Positions 48,501 to 61,350 of a stretch of DNA of 64,000 nt are shown piece after piece. The translations under genes and the position numbers were made by a program. Positions within the stretch are counted from its first letter, which is position 1; every line of letters begins with the position of its first letter. Source of the DNA: Pratylenchus scribneri (taxonomy: Eukaryota; Nematoda; Chromadorea; Rhabditida; Pratylenchidae); assembly GCA_030063045.1 (NCBI GenBank), contig JAQSEB010000084.1:434001-498000 (forward strand), read 5' to 3'. The notes beneath the pieces are model-generated. The model did no database searches and had not been told where the DNA came from. It worked only from the letters and a program-made list of their open reading frames with translations.

Positions 48501-51500
48501 GTGGGTAGGGTGAACTAGGTGATTAAGGAAAATGCTGGTGGATAGGGTGAACTAGGTGATTAAGGAAAATGCTGGTGGGTAGGGTGAACTAGGTGATTAA
48601 GGAAAATGCTGGTGGATAGGGTGAACTAGGTGATTAAGGAAAATGCTGGTGGGTAGGGTGAACTAAGTGATTAAGGAAAATGCTGGTGGATAGGGTGAAC
48701 TAGGTGATTAAGGAAAATGCAGGTGGGTAGGGTGAACTAGGTGATTAAGGAAAATGCTGGTGGATAGGGTGAACTAGGTGATTAAGGAAAATGCTGGTGG
48801 GTAGGGTGAACTTGGTGATTAAGGAAAATGCAGGTGGGTAAGGTGAACTAGGTGATTAAGGAAAATGCTGGTGGATAGGGTGAACTAGGTGATTAAGGAA
48901 AATGCTGGTGGGTAGGGTGAACTAGGTGATTAAGGAAAATGCAGGTGGGTAGGGTGAACTAAGTGATTAAGGAAAATGCTGGTGGATAGGGTGAACAAGG
49001 TGATCGAGTAAGATGCAGGTGGATAGGGTGAAGTTGGTGATAAAGGAAAATGCTGGTGGATAGGGTGAACTAGGTGATTAAGGAAAATGCTGGAGGATAG
49101 GGTGAACTAGGTGATTAAGGAAAATGCTGGTGGATAGGGTGAACTAGGTGATTAAGGAAAATGCTGGTGGATAGGGTGAACTAGGTGATTAAGGAAAATG
49201 CTGGTGGGTAGGGTGAACTAGGTGATTAAGGAAAATGCTGGTGGGTAGGGTGAACTAGGTGATTAAGGAAAATGCTGGTGGGTAGGGTGAACTAGGTGAT
49301 TAAGGAAAATGCTGGTGGATAGGGTGAACTAGGTGATTAAGGAAAATGCTGGTGGATAGGGTGAACTTGGTGATTAAGGAAAATGCTGGTGGATAGGGTG
49401 AACTAGGTGATTAAGGAAAATGCTGGTGGGTAGGGTGAACTAGGTGATTAAGGAAAATGCAGGTGGGTAGGGTGAACTAGGTGATTAAGGAAAATGCAGG
49501 TGGGTAGGGTGAACTAGGTGATTAAGGAAAATGCAGGTGGGTAGGGTGAACTAGGTGATTAAGGAAAATGCTGGTGGATAGGGTGAACTAGGTGATTAAG
49601 GAAAATGCAGGTGGGTAGGGTGAACTAGGTGATTAAGGAAAATGCTGGTGGATAGGGTGAACTAGGTGATTAAGGAAAATGCTGGTGGGTAGGGTGAACT
49701 AGGTGATTAAGGAAAATGCTGGTGGATAGGGTGAACTAGGTGATTAAGGAAAATGCTGGTGGGTAGGGTGAACTAAGTGATTAAGGAAAATGCTGGTGGA
49801 TAGGGTGAACTAGGTGATTAAGGAAAATGCAGGTGGGTAGGGTGAACTAGGTGATTAAGGAAAATGCTGGTGGATAGGGTGAACTAGGTGATTAAGGAAA
49901 ATGCTGGTGGGTAGGGTGAACTAGGTGATTAAGGAAAATGCTGGTGGATAGGGTGAACTAGGTGATTAAGGAAAATGCTGGTGGGTAGGGTGAACTTGGT
50001 GATTAAGGAAAATGCAGGTGGGTAAGGTGAACTAGGTGATTAAGGAAAATGCTGGTGGATAGGGTGAACTTGGTGATTAAGGAAAATGCTGGTGGGTAGG
50101 GTGAACTAGGTGATTAAGGAAAATGCAGGTGGGTAAGGTGAACTAGGTGATTAAGGAAAATGCTGGTGGATAGGGTGAACTTGGTGATTAAGGAAAATGC
50201 TGGTGGGTAGGGTGAACTTGGTGATTAAGGAAAATGCAGGTGGATAGGGTGAACTAGGTGATTAAGGAAAATGCTGGTGGATAGGGTGAATTTGGTGATT
50301 AAGGAAAATGCTGGTGGGTAGGGTGAACTAGGTGATTAAGGAAAATGCAGGTGGATAGGATGAACTAGGTGATTAAGGAAAATGCTGGTGGATAGGGTGA
50401 ACTTGGTGATTAAGGAAAATGCTGGTGGGTAGGGTGAACTTGGTGATTAAGGAAAATGCAGGTGGATAGGGTGAACTAGGTGATTAAGGAAAATGCTGGT
50501 GGATAGGGTGAACTTGGTGATTAAGGAAAATGCTGGTGGATAGGGTGAACTAGGTGATTAAGGAAAATGCAGGTGGGTAGGGTGAACTAGGTGATTAAGG
50601 AAAATGCTGGTGGATAGGGTGAACTAGGTGATTAAGGAAAATGCTGGTGGATAGGGTAAACTAGTGATCGAGTAAGATGCAGGTGGATAGGGTGAAGTTG
50701 GTGATTAAGGAAAATGCAGGTGGATTGGGTGAACTAGGTGATCGAGTAAGATGCAGGTGGGTAGGGTGAACTAAGTGATTAAGGAAAATGCTGGTGGATA
50801 GGGTGAACAAGGAGATTAAGGAAAATGCAGATGGGTAGGGTGAACTAGGTGATTAAGGAAAATGCAGGTGGGTAGTTTGAACTAGGTGATTAAGGAAAAT
50901 GCAGGTGGGTAGGGTGAACTAGGTGATTAAGGAAAATGCTGGAGGATAGGGTGAACTAGGTGATTAAGGAAAATGCAGGTGGGTAGGATGAACTAGGTGA
51001 TTAAGGAAAATGCTGGTGGGTAGGGTGAACTAGGTGATTAAGGAAAATGCAGGTGGGTAGGGTGAACTAGGTGATTAAGGAAAATGCTGGTGGATAGGGT
51101 GAACTAGGTGATTAAGGAAAATGCTGGAGGATAGAGTGAACTAGGTGATTAAGGAAAATGCAGGTAGGTTAGGGTGAACTAGGTGATCGAGTAAGATGCA
51201 GGTGGGTAGGGTGAACTAGGTGATTAAGGAAAATGCAGGTAGGTTAGGGTGAACTAGGTGATCGAGTAAGATGCAGGTGGATAGGGTGAACTAAGTGATT
51301 AAGGAAAATGCAGGTGGGTAAGGTGAACTAGGTGATTAAGGAAAATGCTGGTGGATAGGGTGAACTAGGTGATTAAGGAAAATGCAGGTGGGTAGGGTGA
51401 ACTAGGTGATTAAGGAAAATGATGGTGGATAGGGTGAACTTGGTGATTAAGGAAAATGCTGGTGGATAGGGTGAACTAGGTGATTAAGGAAAATGCAGGT

Positions 51501-54500
51501 GGGTAGGGTGAACTAGGTGATTAAGGAAAATGCAGGTGGGTAGGGTGAACTAGGTGATTAAGGAAAATGCTGGTGGATAGGGTGAACTAGGTTATTAAGG
51601 AAAATGCTGGTGGGTAGGGTGAACTAGGTGATTAAGGAAAATGCAGGTGGGTAGGGTGAACTAGGTGATTAAGGAAAATGCTGGTGGATAGGGTGAACAA
51701 GGAGATTAAGGAAAATGCAGATGGGTAGGGTGAACTAGGTGATTAAGGAAAATGCAGGTGGGTAGGGTGAACTAGGTGATTAAGGAAAATGCTGGTGGAT
51801 AGGGTGAACTAGGTGATTAAGGAATATGCTGGAGGATAGGGTGAACTAGGTGATTAAGGAAAATGCAGGTGGGTAGGATGAACTAGGTGATTAAGGAAAA
51901 TGCTGGTGGGTAGGGTGAACTAGGTGATTAAGGAAAATGCAGGTGGGTAGGGTGAACTTGGTGATTAAGGAAAATGCTGGTGGATAGGGTGAACTAGGTG
52001 ATTAAGGAAAATGCAGGTGGGTAGGGTGAACTAGGTGATTAAGGAAAATGCAGGTGGGTAGGGTGAACTAGGTGATTAAGGAAAATGCTGGTGGATAGGG
52101 TGAACTAGGTTATTAAGGAAAATGCTGGTGGGTAGGGTGAACTAGGTGATTAAGGAAAATGCAGGTGGATAGGGTGAACTTGGTGATTAAGGAAAATGCT
52201 GGTGGATAGGGTGAACTAGGTGATTAAGGAAAATGCAGGTGGGTAGGGTGAACTAGGTGATTAAGGAAAATGCAGGTGGGTAGGGTGAACTAGGTGATTA
52301 AGGAAAATGCTGGTGGATAGGGTGAACTAGGTTATTAAGGAAAATGCTGGTGGGTAGGGTGAACTAGGTGATTAAGGAAAATGCAGGTGGGTAGGGTGAA
52401 CTAGGTGATTAAGGAAAATGCTGGTGGATAGGGTGAACTTGGTGATTAAGGAAAATGCTGGTGGGTAGGGTGAACTAGGTGATTAAGGAAAATGCAGGTG
52501 GGTAAGGTGAACTAGGTGATTAAGGAAAATGCTGGTGGATAGGGTGAACTTGGTGATTAAGGAAAATGCTGGTGGGTAGGGTGAACTTGGTGATTAAGGA
52601 AAATGCAGGTGGATAGGATGAACTAGGTGATTAAGGAAAATGCAGGTGGATTGGGTGAACTAGGTGATCGAGTAAGATGCAGGTGGGTAGGGTGAACTAA
52701 GTGATTAAGGAAAATGCTGGTGGATAGGGTAAACTAGGTGATCGAGTAAGATGCAGGTGGATAGGGTGAAGTTGGTGATTAAGGAAAATGCAGGTGGATT
52801 GGGTGAACTAGGTGATCGAGTAAGATGCAGGTGGGTAGGGTGAACTAGGTAATTAAGGAAAATGCAGGTGGGTAGGGTGAACTAGGTGATTAAGGAAAAT
52901 GCTGGTGGATAGGGTGAACTAGGTGATTAAGGAAATTGCAGGTGGGTAGAGTGAACTAGGTGATTAAGGAAAATGCTGGTGGATAGGGTGAACTAGGTGA
53001 TAAAGGAAAATGCTGGTGGATAGGGTGAACTAGGTGATAAAGGAAAATGCTGGTGGATAGGGTGAACTAGGTGATTAAGGAAAATGCAGGTGGGTAGGGT
53101 GAACTAGGTGATTAAGGAAAATGCTGTTGGATAGGGTGAACTAGGTGATAAAGGAAAATGCTGGTGGATAGGGTGAACTAGGTGATTAAGGAAAATGCAG
53201 GTGGGTAGGGTGAACTAGGTGATTAAGGAAAATGCTGGTGGGTAGGGTGAACTAGGTGATTAAGGAAAATGCTGTTGGGTAGGGTGAACTTGGTGATTAA
53301 GGAAAATGCTGGTGGGTAGGGTGAACTAGGTGATTAAGAAAAATGCTGGTGGGTAGGGTGAACTAGGTGATTAAGGAAAATGCAGGTGGGTAGAGTGAAC
53401 TAGGTGATTAAGGAAAATGCTGGTGGATAGGGTAAACTAGGTGATCGAGTAAGATGCAGGTGGATAGGGTGAAGTTGGTGATTAAGGAAAATGCAGGTGG
53501 ATTGGGTGAACTAGGTGATCGAGTAAGATGCAGGTGGGTAGGGTGAACTAAGTGATTAAGGAAAATGCTGGTGGATAGGGTGAACAAGGAGATTAAGGAA
53601 AATGCAGATGGGTAGGGTGAACTAGGTGATTAAGGAAAATGCAGGTGGGTAGTTTGAACTAGGTGATTAAGGAAAATGCAGGTGGGTAGGGTGAACTAGG
53701 TGATTAAGGAAAATGCTGGAGGATAGGGTGAACTAGGTGATTAAGGAAAATGCAGGTGGGTAGGATGAACTAGGTGATTAAGGAAAATGCTGGTGGGTAG
53801 GGTGAACTAGGTGATTAAGGAAAATGCAGGTGGGTAGGGTGAACTAGGTGATTAAGGAAAATGCTGGTGGATAGGGTGAACTAGGTGATTAAGGAAAATG
53901 CTGGAGGATAGGGTGAACTAGGTGATTAAGGAAAATGCAGGTGGGTAGGATGAACTAGGTGATCGAGTAAGATGCAGGTGGGTAGGGTGAACTAGGTGAT
54001 TAAGGAAAATGCAGGTAGGTTAGGGTGAACTAGGTGATCGAGTAAGATGCAGGTGGATAGGGTGAACTAAGTGATTAAGGAAAATGCAGGTGGGTAAGGT
54101 GAACTAGGTGATTAAGGAAAATGCTGGTGGATAGGGTGAACTAGGTGATTAAGGAAAATGCAGGTGGGTAGGGTGAACTAGGTGATTAAGGAAAATGATG
54201 GTGGATAGGGTGAACTTGGTGATTAAGGAAAATGCTGGTGGATAGGGTGAACTAGGTGATTAAGGAAAATGCAGGTGGGTAGGGTGAACTAGGTGATTAA
54301 GGAAAATGCAGGTGGGTAGGGTGAACTAGGTGATTAAGGAAAATGCTGGTGGATAGGGTGAACTAGGTTATTAAGGAAAATGCTGGTGGGTAGGGTGAAC
54401 TAGGTGATTAAGGAAAATGCAGGTGGGTAGGGTGAACTAGGTGATTAAGGAAAATGCTGGTGGATAGGGTGAACAAGGAGATTAAGGAAAATGCAGATGG

Positions 54501-57500
54501 GTAGGGTGAACTAGGTGATTAAGGAAAATGCAGGTGGGTAGGGTGAACTAGGTGATTAAGGAAAATGCTGGTGGATAGGGTGAACTAGGTGATTAAGGAA
54601 AATGCTGGAGGATAGGGTGAACTAGGTGATTAAGGAAAATGCAGGTGGGTAGGATGAACTAGGTGATTAAGGAAAATGCTGGTGGGTAGGGTGAACTAGG
54701 TGATTAAGGAAAATGCAGGTGGGTAGGGTGAACTTGGTGATTAAGGAAAATGCTGGTGGATAGGGTGAACTAGGTGATTAAGGAAAATGCAGGTGGGTAG
54801 GGTGAACTAGGTGATTAAGGAAAATGCAGGTGGGTAGGGTGAACTAGGTGATTAAGGAAAATGCTGGTGGATAGGGTGAACTAGGTTATTAAGGAAAATG
54901 CTGGTGGGTAGGGTGAACTAGGTGATTAAGGAAAATGCAGGTGGATAGGGTGAACTTGGTGATTAAGGAAAATGCTGGTGGATAGGGTGAACTAGGTGAT
55001 TAAGGAAAATGCAGGTGGGTAGGGTGAACTAGGTGATTAAGGAAAATGCAGGTGGGTAGGGTGAACTAGGTGATTAAGGAAAATGCTGGTGGATAGGGTG
55101 AACTAGGTTATTAAGGAAAATGCTGGTGGGTAGGGTGAACTAGGTGATTAAGGAAAATGCAGGTGGGTAGGGTGAACTAGGTGATTAAGGAAAATGCTGG
55201 TGGATAGGGTGAACTTGGTGATTAAGGAAAATGCTGGTGGGTAGGGTGAACTAGGTGATTAAGGAAAATGCAGGTGGGTAAGGTGAACTAGGTGATTAAG
55301 GAAAATGCTGGTGGATAGGGTGAACTTGGTGATTAAGGAAAATGCTGGTGGGTAGGGTGAACTTGGTGATTAAGGAAAATGCTGGTGGGTAGGGTGAACT
55401 AGGTGATTAAGGAAAATGCAGGTGGATAGGGTGAACTTGGTGATTAAGGAAAATGCTGGTGGGTAGGGTGAACTAGGTGATTAAGGAAAATGCAGGTGGG
55501 TAGGGTGAACTAGGTGATTAAGGAAAATGCTGGTGGGTAGGGTGAACTAGGTGATTAAGGAAAATGCTGGTGGATAGGGTGAACTAGGTGATTAAGGAAA
55601 ATGCAGGTGGGTAGGGTGAACTAGGTGATTAAGGAAAATGCAGGTGGGTAGGGTGAACTAGGTGATTAAGGAAAATGCAGGTGGGTAGGGTGAACTAGGT
55701 GATTAAGGAAAATGTTGGTGGGTAGGGTGAACTAGGTGATTAAGGAAAATGCTGGTGGGTAGGGTGAACTAGGTGATTAAGGAAAATGCTGGTGGGTAGG
55801 GTGAACTAGGTGATTAAGGAAAATGCTGGTGGATAGGGTGAACTAGGTGATTAAGGAAAATGCTGGTGGATAGGGTGAACTTGGTGATTAAGGAAAATGC
55901 TGGTGGATAGGGTGAACTAGGTGATTAAGGAAAATGCTGGTGGGTAGGGTGAACTAGGTGATTAAGGAAAATGCTGGTGGGTAGGGTGAACTAGGTGATT
56001 AAGAAAAATGCTGGTGGGTAGGGTGAACTAGGTGATTAAGGAAAATGCAGGTGGGTAGAGTGAACTAGGTGATTAAGGAAAATGCTGGTGGATAGGGTAA
56101 ACTAGGTGATCGAGTAAGATGCAGGTGGATAGGGTGAACTAGGTGATAAAGGAAAATGCTGGTGGATAGGGTAAACTAGGTGATCGAGTAAGATGCAGGT
56201 GGATAGGGTGAACTAGGTGATAAAGGAAAATGCTGGTGGATAGGGTGAACTAGGTGATTAAGGAAAATGCAGGTGGGTAGGGTGAACTAGGTGATTAAGG
56301 AAAATGCTGTTGGATAGGGTGAACTAGGTGATAAAGGAAAATGCTGGTGGATAGGGTGAACTAGGTGATTAAGGAAAATGCAGGTGGGTAGGGTGAACTA
56401 GGTGATTAAGGAAAATGCTGGTGGGTAGGGTGAACTAGGTGATTAAGGAAAATGCTGTTGGGTAGGGTGAACTTGGTGATTAAGGAAAATGCTGGTGGGT
56501 AGGGTGAACTAGGTGATTAAGAAAAATGCTGGTGGGTAGGGTGAACTAGGTGATTAAGGAAAATGCAGGTGGGTAGAGTGAACTAGGTGATTAAGGAAAA
56601 TGCTGGTGGATAGGGTAAACTAGGTGATCGAGTAAGATGCAGGTGGATAGGGTGAAGTTGGTGATTAAGGAAAATGCAGGTGGATTGGGTGAACTAGGTG
56701 ATCGAGTAAGATGCAGGTGGGTAGGGTGAACTAAGTGATTAAGGAAAATGCTGGTGGATAGGGTGAACAAGGAGATTAAGGAAAATGCAGATGGGTAGGG
56801 TGAACTAGGTGATTAAGGAAAATGCAGGTGGGTAGTTTGAACTAGGTGATTAAGGAAAATGCAGGTGGGTAGGGTGAACTAGGTGATTAAGGAAAATGCT
56901 GGAGGATAGGGTGAACTAGGTGATTAAGGAAAATGCAGGTGGGTAGGATGAACTAGGTGATTAAGGAAAATGCTGGTGGGTAGGGTGAACTAGGTGATTA
57001 AGGAAAATGCAGGTGGGTAGGGTGAACTAGGTGATTAAGGAAAATGCTGGTGGATAGGGTGAACTAGGTGATTAAGGAAAATGCTGGAGGATAGGGTGAA
57101 CTAGGTGATTAAGGAAAATGCAGGTGGGTAGGATGAACTAGGTGATCGAGTAAGATGCAGGTGGGTAGGGTGAACTAGGTGATTAAGGAAAATGCAGGTA
57201 GGTTAGGGTGAACTAGGTGATCGAGTAAGATGCAGGTGGATAGGGTGAACTAAGTGATTAAGGAAAATGCAGGTGGGTAAGGTGAACTAGGTGATTAAGG
57301 AAAATGCTGGTGGATAGGGTGAACTAGGTGATTAAGGAAAATGCAGGTGGGTAGGGTGAACTAGGTGATTAAGGAAAATGATGGTGGATAGGGTGAACTT
57401 GGTGATTAAGGAAAATGCTGGTGGATAGGGTGAACTAGGTGATTAAGGAAAATGCAGGTGGGTAGGGTGAACTAGGTGATTAAGGAAAATGCAGGTGGGT

Positions 57501-60465
57501 AGGGTGAACTAGGTGATTAAGGAAAATGCTGGTGGATAGGGTGAACTAGGTTATTAAGGAAAATGCTGGTGGGTAGGGTGAACTAGGTGATTAAGGAAAA
57601 TGCAGGTGGGTAGGGTGAACTAGGTGATTAAGGAAAATGCTGGTGGATAGGGTGAACAAGGAGATTAAGGAAAATGCAGATGGGTAGGGTGAACTAGGTG
57701 ATTAAGGAAAATGCAGGTGGGTAGGGTGAACTAGGTGATTAAGGAAAATGCTGGTGGATAGGGTGAACTAGGTGATTAAGGAAAATGCTGGAGGATAGGG
57801 TGAACTAGGTGATTAAGGAAAATGCAGGTGGGTAGGATGAACTAGGTGATTAAGGAAAATGCTGGTGGGTAGGGTGAACTAGGTGATTAAGGAAAATGCA
57901 GGTGGGTAGGGTGAACTTGGTGATTAAGGAAAATGCTGGTGGATAGGGTGAACTAGGTGATTAAGGAAAATGCAGGTGGGTAGGGTGAACTAGGTGATTA
58001 AGGAAAATGCAGGTGGGTAGGGTGAACTAGGTGATTAAGGAAAATGCTGGTGGATAGGGTGAACTAGGTTATTAAGGAAAATGCTGGTGGGTAGGGTGAA
58101 CTAGGTGATTAAGGAAAATGCAGGTGGATAGGGTGAACTTGGTGATTAAGGAAAATGCTGGTGGATAGGGTGACCTAGGTGATTAAGGAAAATGCAGGTG
58201 GGTAGGGTGAACTAGGTGATTAAGGAAAATGCAGGTGGGTAGGGTGAACTAGGTGATTAAGGAAAATGCTGGTGGATAGGGTGAACTAGGTTATTAAGGA
58301 AAATGCTGGTGGGTAGGGTGAACTAGGTGATTAAGGAAAATGCAGGTGGGTAGGGTGAACTAGGTGATTAAGGAAAATGCTGGTGGATAGGGTGAACTTG
58401 GTGATTAAGGAAAATGCTGGTGGGTAGGGTGAACTAGGTGATTAAGGAAAATGCAGGTGGGTAAGGTGAACTAGGTGATTAAGGAAAATGCTGGTGGATA
58501 GGGTGAACTTGGTGATTAAGGAAAATGCTGGTGGGTAGGGTGAACTTGGTGATTAAGGAAAATGCAGGTGGATAGGATGAACTAGGTGATTAAGGAAAAT
58601 GCTGGTGGATAGGGTGAACTTGGTGATTAAGGAAAATGCTGGTGGGTAGGGTGAACTAGGTGATTAAGGAAAATGCAGGTGGGTAGGGTGAACTAGGTGA
58701 TTAAGGAAAATGCTGGTGGGTAGGGTGAACTAGGTGATTAAGGAAAATGCTGGTGGATAGGGTGAACTAGGTGATTAAGGAAAATGCAGGTGGGTAGGGT
58801 GAACTAGGTGATTAAGGAAAATGCAGGTGGGTAGGGTGAACTAGGTGATTAAGGAAAATGCAGGTGGGTAGGGTGAACTAGGTGATTAAGGAAAATGCTG
58901 GTGGATAGGGTGAACTTGGTGATTAAGGAAAATGCTGGTGGATAGGGTGAACTAGGTGATTAAGGAAAATGTTGGTGGGTAGGGTGAACTAGGTGATTAA
59001 GGAAAATGCTGGTGGGTAGGGTGAACTAGGTGATTAAGGAAAATGCTGGTGGGTAGGGTGAACTAGGTGATTAAGGAAAATGCTGGTGGATAGGGTGAAC
59101 TAGGTGATTAAGGAAAATGCTGGTGGATAGGGTGAACTTGGTGATTAAGGAAAATGCTGGTGGATAGGGTGAACTAGGTGATTAAGGAAAATGCTGGTGG
59201 GTAGGGTGAACTAGGTGATTAAGGAAAATGCTGGTGGGTAGGGTGAACTAGGTGATTAAGGAAAATGCTGGTGGGTAGGGTGAACTAGGTGATTAAGGAA
59301 AATGCAGGTGGGTAGGGTGAACTAGGTGATTAAGGAAAATGCTGGTGGATAGGGTAAACTAGGTGATCGAGTAAGATGCAGGTGGATAGGGTGAAGTTGG
59401 TGATTAAGGAAAATGCAGGTGGATTGGGTGAACTAGGTGATCGAGTAAGATGCAGGTGGGTAGGGTGAACTAAGTGATTAAGGAAAATGCTGGTGATAGG
59501 GTAAACTAGGTGATCGAGTAAGATGCAGGTGGATAGGGTGAAGTTGGTGATTAAGGAAAATGCAGGTGGATTGGGTGAACTAGGTGATCGAGTAAGATGC
59601 AGGTGGGAAGGGTGAACTAGGTAATTAAGGAAAATGCAGGTGGGTAGGGTGAACTAGGTGATTAAGGAAAATGCTGGTGGATAGGGTGAACTAGGTGATT
59701 AAGGAAATTGCAGGTGGGTAGAGTGAACTAGGTGATTAAGGAAAATGCTGGTGGATAGGGTGAACTAGGTGATAAAGGAAAATGCTGGTGGATAGGGTGA
59801 ACTAGGTGATAAAGGAAAATGCTGGTGGATAGGGTGAACTAGGTGATTAAGGAAAATGCAGGTGGGTAGGGTGAACTAGGTGATTAAGGAAAATGCTGTT
59901 GGATAGGGTGAACTAGGTGATAAAGGAAAATGCTGGTGGATAGGGTGAACTAGGTGATTAAGGAAAATGCAGGTGGGTAGGGTGAACTAGGTGATTAAGG
60001 AAAATGCTGTTGGATAGGGTGAACTAGGTGATAAAGGAAAATGCTGGTGGATAGGGTGAACTAGGTGATTAAGGAAAATGCAGGTGGGTAGGGTGAACTA
60101 GGTGATTAAGGAAAATGCTGGTGGGTAGGGTGAACTAGGTGATTAAGGAAAATGCTGTTGGGTAGGGTGAACTTGGTGATTAAGGAAAATGCTGGAGGAT
60201 AGGGTGAACTAGGTGATTAAGGAAAATGCTGGTGGGTAGGGTGAACTAGGTGATTAAGGAAAATGCAGGTGGGTAGGGTGAACTAGGTGATTAAGGAAAA
60301 TGCTGGTGGATAGGGTAAACTAGGTGATCGAGTAAGATGCAGGTGGATAGGGTGAAGTTGGTGATTAAGGAAAATGCAGGTGGATTGGGTGAACTAGGTG
60401 ATCGACTAAGATGCAGGTGGGTAGGGTGAACTAAGTGATTAAGGAAAATGCTGGTGGATAGGGTA
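42505..60465 (+). repeat. 37-bp satellite, right array (about 485 copies)
   Basis: Continuation of the same satellite in the same orientation, starting mid-unit (GATAGGGTGAACAAGG, unit position 21) against the LTR and ending at GATAGGGTA where the second LTR begins. It contains GATCGAG-type units, 38-bp units and the GAAGTTGGTGATAAAGG combination, which occurs at about 42550, 45700 and 47740. A block starting with GAACAAGGTGATCGAG recurs at 45661 and 47697 (2036 bp). The GTAGTTT marker occurs at 50872, 53649 and 56832. Markers shared with the left array, such as GACCTAGG at 58172 and ATTGCAGG near 59707, show that the last 10 kb derives from the same higher-order family as 1-18.6 kb, with unit gains and losses. 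Small indel units occur near 46525, 50665 and 59490. No coding potential. Confidence 0.97.
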
Positions 60466-60467
60466 TG

Positions 60468-60504
60468 TCGCGACTTTGCGCGATGATCCGGGAATTGCCG
60501 GATC
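60468..60504 (+). other. Two adjacent hairpins at the LTR start
   Basis: TCGCG (60468-60472) pairs with CGCGA (60479-60483) around a 6-nt loop. Two bases on, GATCCGG (60485-60491) pairs with CCGGATC (60498-60504) around a 6-nt loop, and AATAAA follows immediately. The stems are seen directly in the sequence; their role is unknown. They could mark integrase end recognition or a terminator-like element. Confidence 0.5.
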
Positions 60505-60974
60505 AATAAAGAAGGAAGAAGAAAAAGATGATTGATTCCTTATCAGTCGCCTTCCCCATTTCCTCCCAATTTGCCTCCCCCCATTCCATTTTTGTCCTTT
60601 TTAGCACAAAGTTCAACCACTCGCTAGAATACATTCACATTCAAAGTCCATCCATTCTCTCATCATTCACATGAAAATTATCGCTTAATCATTCGCATTC
60701 AACACATTCACATTAAACTTTTCTCCTCTAAAAACGAGTTGTTTACTTCGCCATCAAAATCAGCCCATTCTTGAATGTTTCCACTCATTTGTTCATTTCT
60801 ATTTAACCTAACCCCATTTTCACCTTAATGGCGTTCCTCCTCTCATTCCATCCAAACATTTTGAATTTGTTGGGGCCCTTGGGGTCCTCTCCCCATCCAA
60901 TTCCATTCGGCTATCACCATCATTTGCCACATCATCAAATTCATCCATTCATTCGCACATTGGCAACATTCAAG

Positions 60975-61110
60975 CATTGGCAAACCCATCATCATCCATT
61001 CATTCACACATTGGCAAACCCATCATCATTCATTCATTCAATCATTGGAAAATACATCATGATCCATTCATTCACACATTAGCAAACTCGACATTCATCC
61101 ATTCATTCAT
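60975..61110 (+). repeat. 34-bp tandem repeat inside the putative LTR (4 copies)
   Basis: Copies begin at CATTGG-type sites at 60975, 61009, 61043 and 61077, exactly 34 bp apart, each followed by CAAACCCATCATCAT-like sequence and CATTCATTCA. A half-spaced copy starts at 60958. Later copies are more diverged. Confidence 0.8.
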
Positions 61111-61280
61111 CCATTTCATTAACCAATTAACCCATTTCACTTTCACACATTTTTATTTTAATGAATAAAGATTAAAAACCCATTTAAATCCAACCAAACC
61201 CCCTCCACCATCATTTTGGGTTGAACCTGCCCAAAGCCCGTCCGGGCACTTTGTTTGCGGAAAAAGGGCCCGCAACAAAA

Positions 61281-61298
61281 TGGCGACCCTTGCAGGAC
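61281..61298 (+). other. Putative primer-binding site (tRNA-Arg-like)
   Basis: TGGCGACCCTTGCAGGAC follows the LTR end after AAA. Its complement reads as a tRNA 3' end: T-stem CCTGC, acceptor strand AAGGGTC, discriminator G, then CCA. This fits tRNA layout across all 18 positions and resembles arginine tRNAs, though the exact tRNA is inferred from memory of the family. Confidence 0.6.
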
Positions 61299-61350
61299 AC
61301 ATCGACCGTGCGTGATCAGTAAGAAAGGGGGTTTCAATTTCAAATTTGAA

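Larger units (their letters stand above)
60466..61277 (+). repeat. Putative 5' LTR (812 bp)
   Basis: Starts TGTCGCGAC directly at the satellite junction and ends CGCAACA. A polyadenylation signal AATAAA lies at about 61163-61168, roughly 110 bp before the end, a normal position for an LTR; another AATAAA is at 60505-60510. Composition is C/T-rich with many CATTCATTCA runs. Apart from the hairpins and the 34-bp tandem repeat listed separately, nothing else is visible in 60511-60970. The matching 3' LTR, if present, is outside the window. Confidence 0.55.

Noticed and set aside
60291..60506. 71-codon minus-strand frame across the right satellite junction
   Set aside because: It mostly translates satellite and starts inside the putative LTR hairpins. 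A chance frame.
60466..60520. Helitron end
   Set aside because: A hairpin is present, but no CTRR terminus follows at the expected distance on either strand, and the LTR reading explains more of the evidence.
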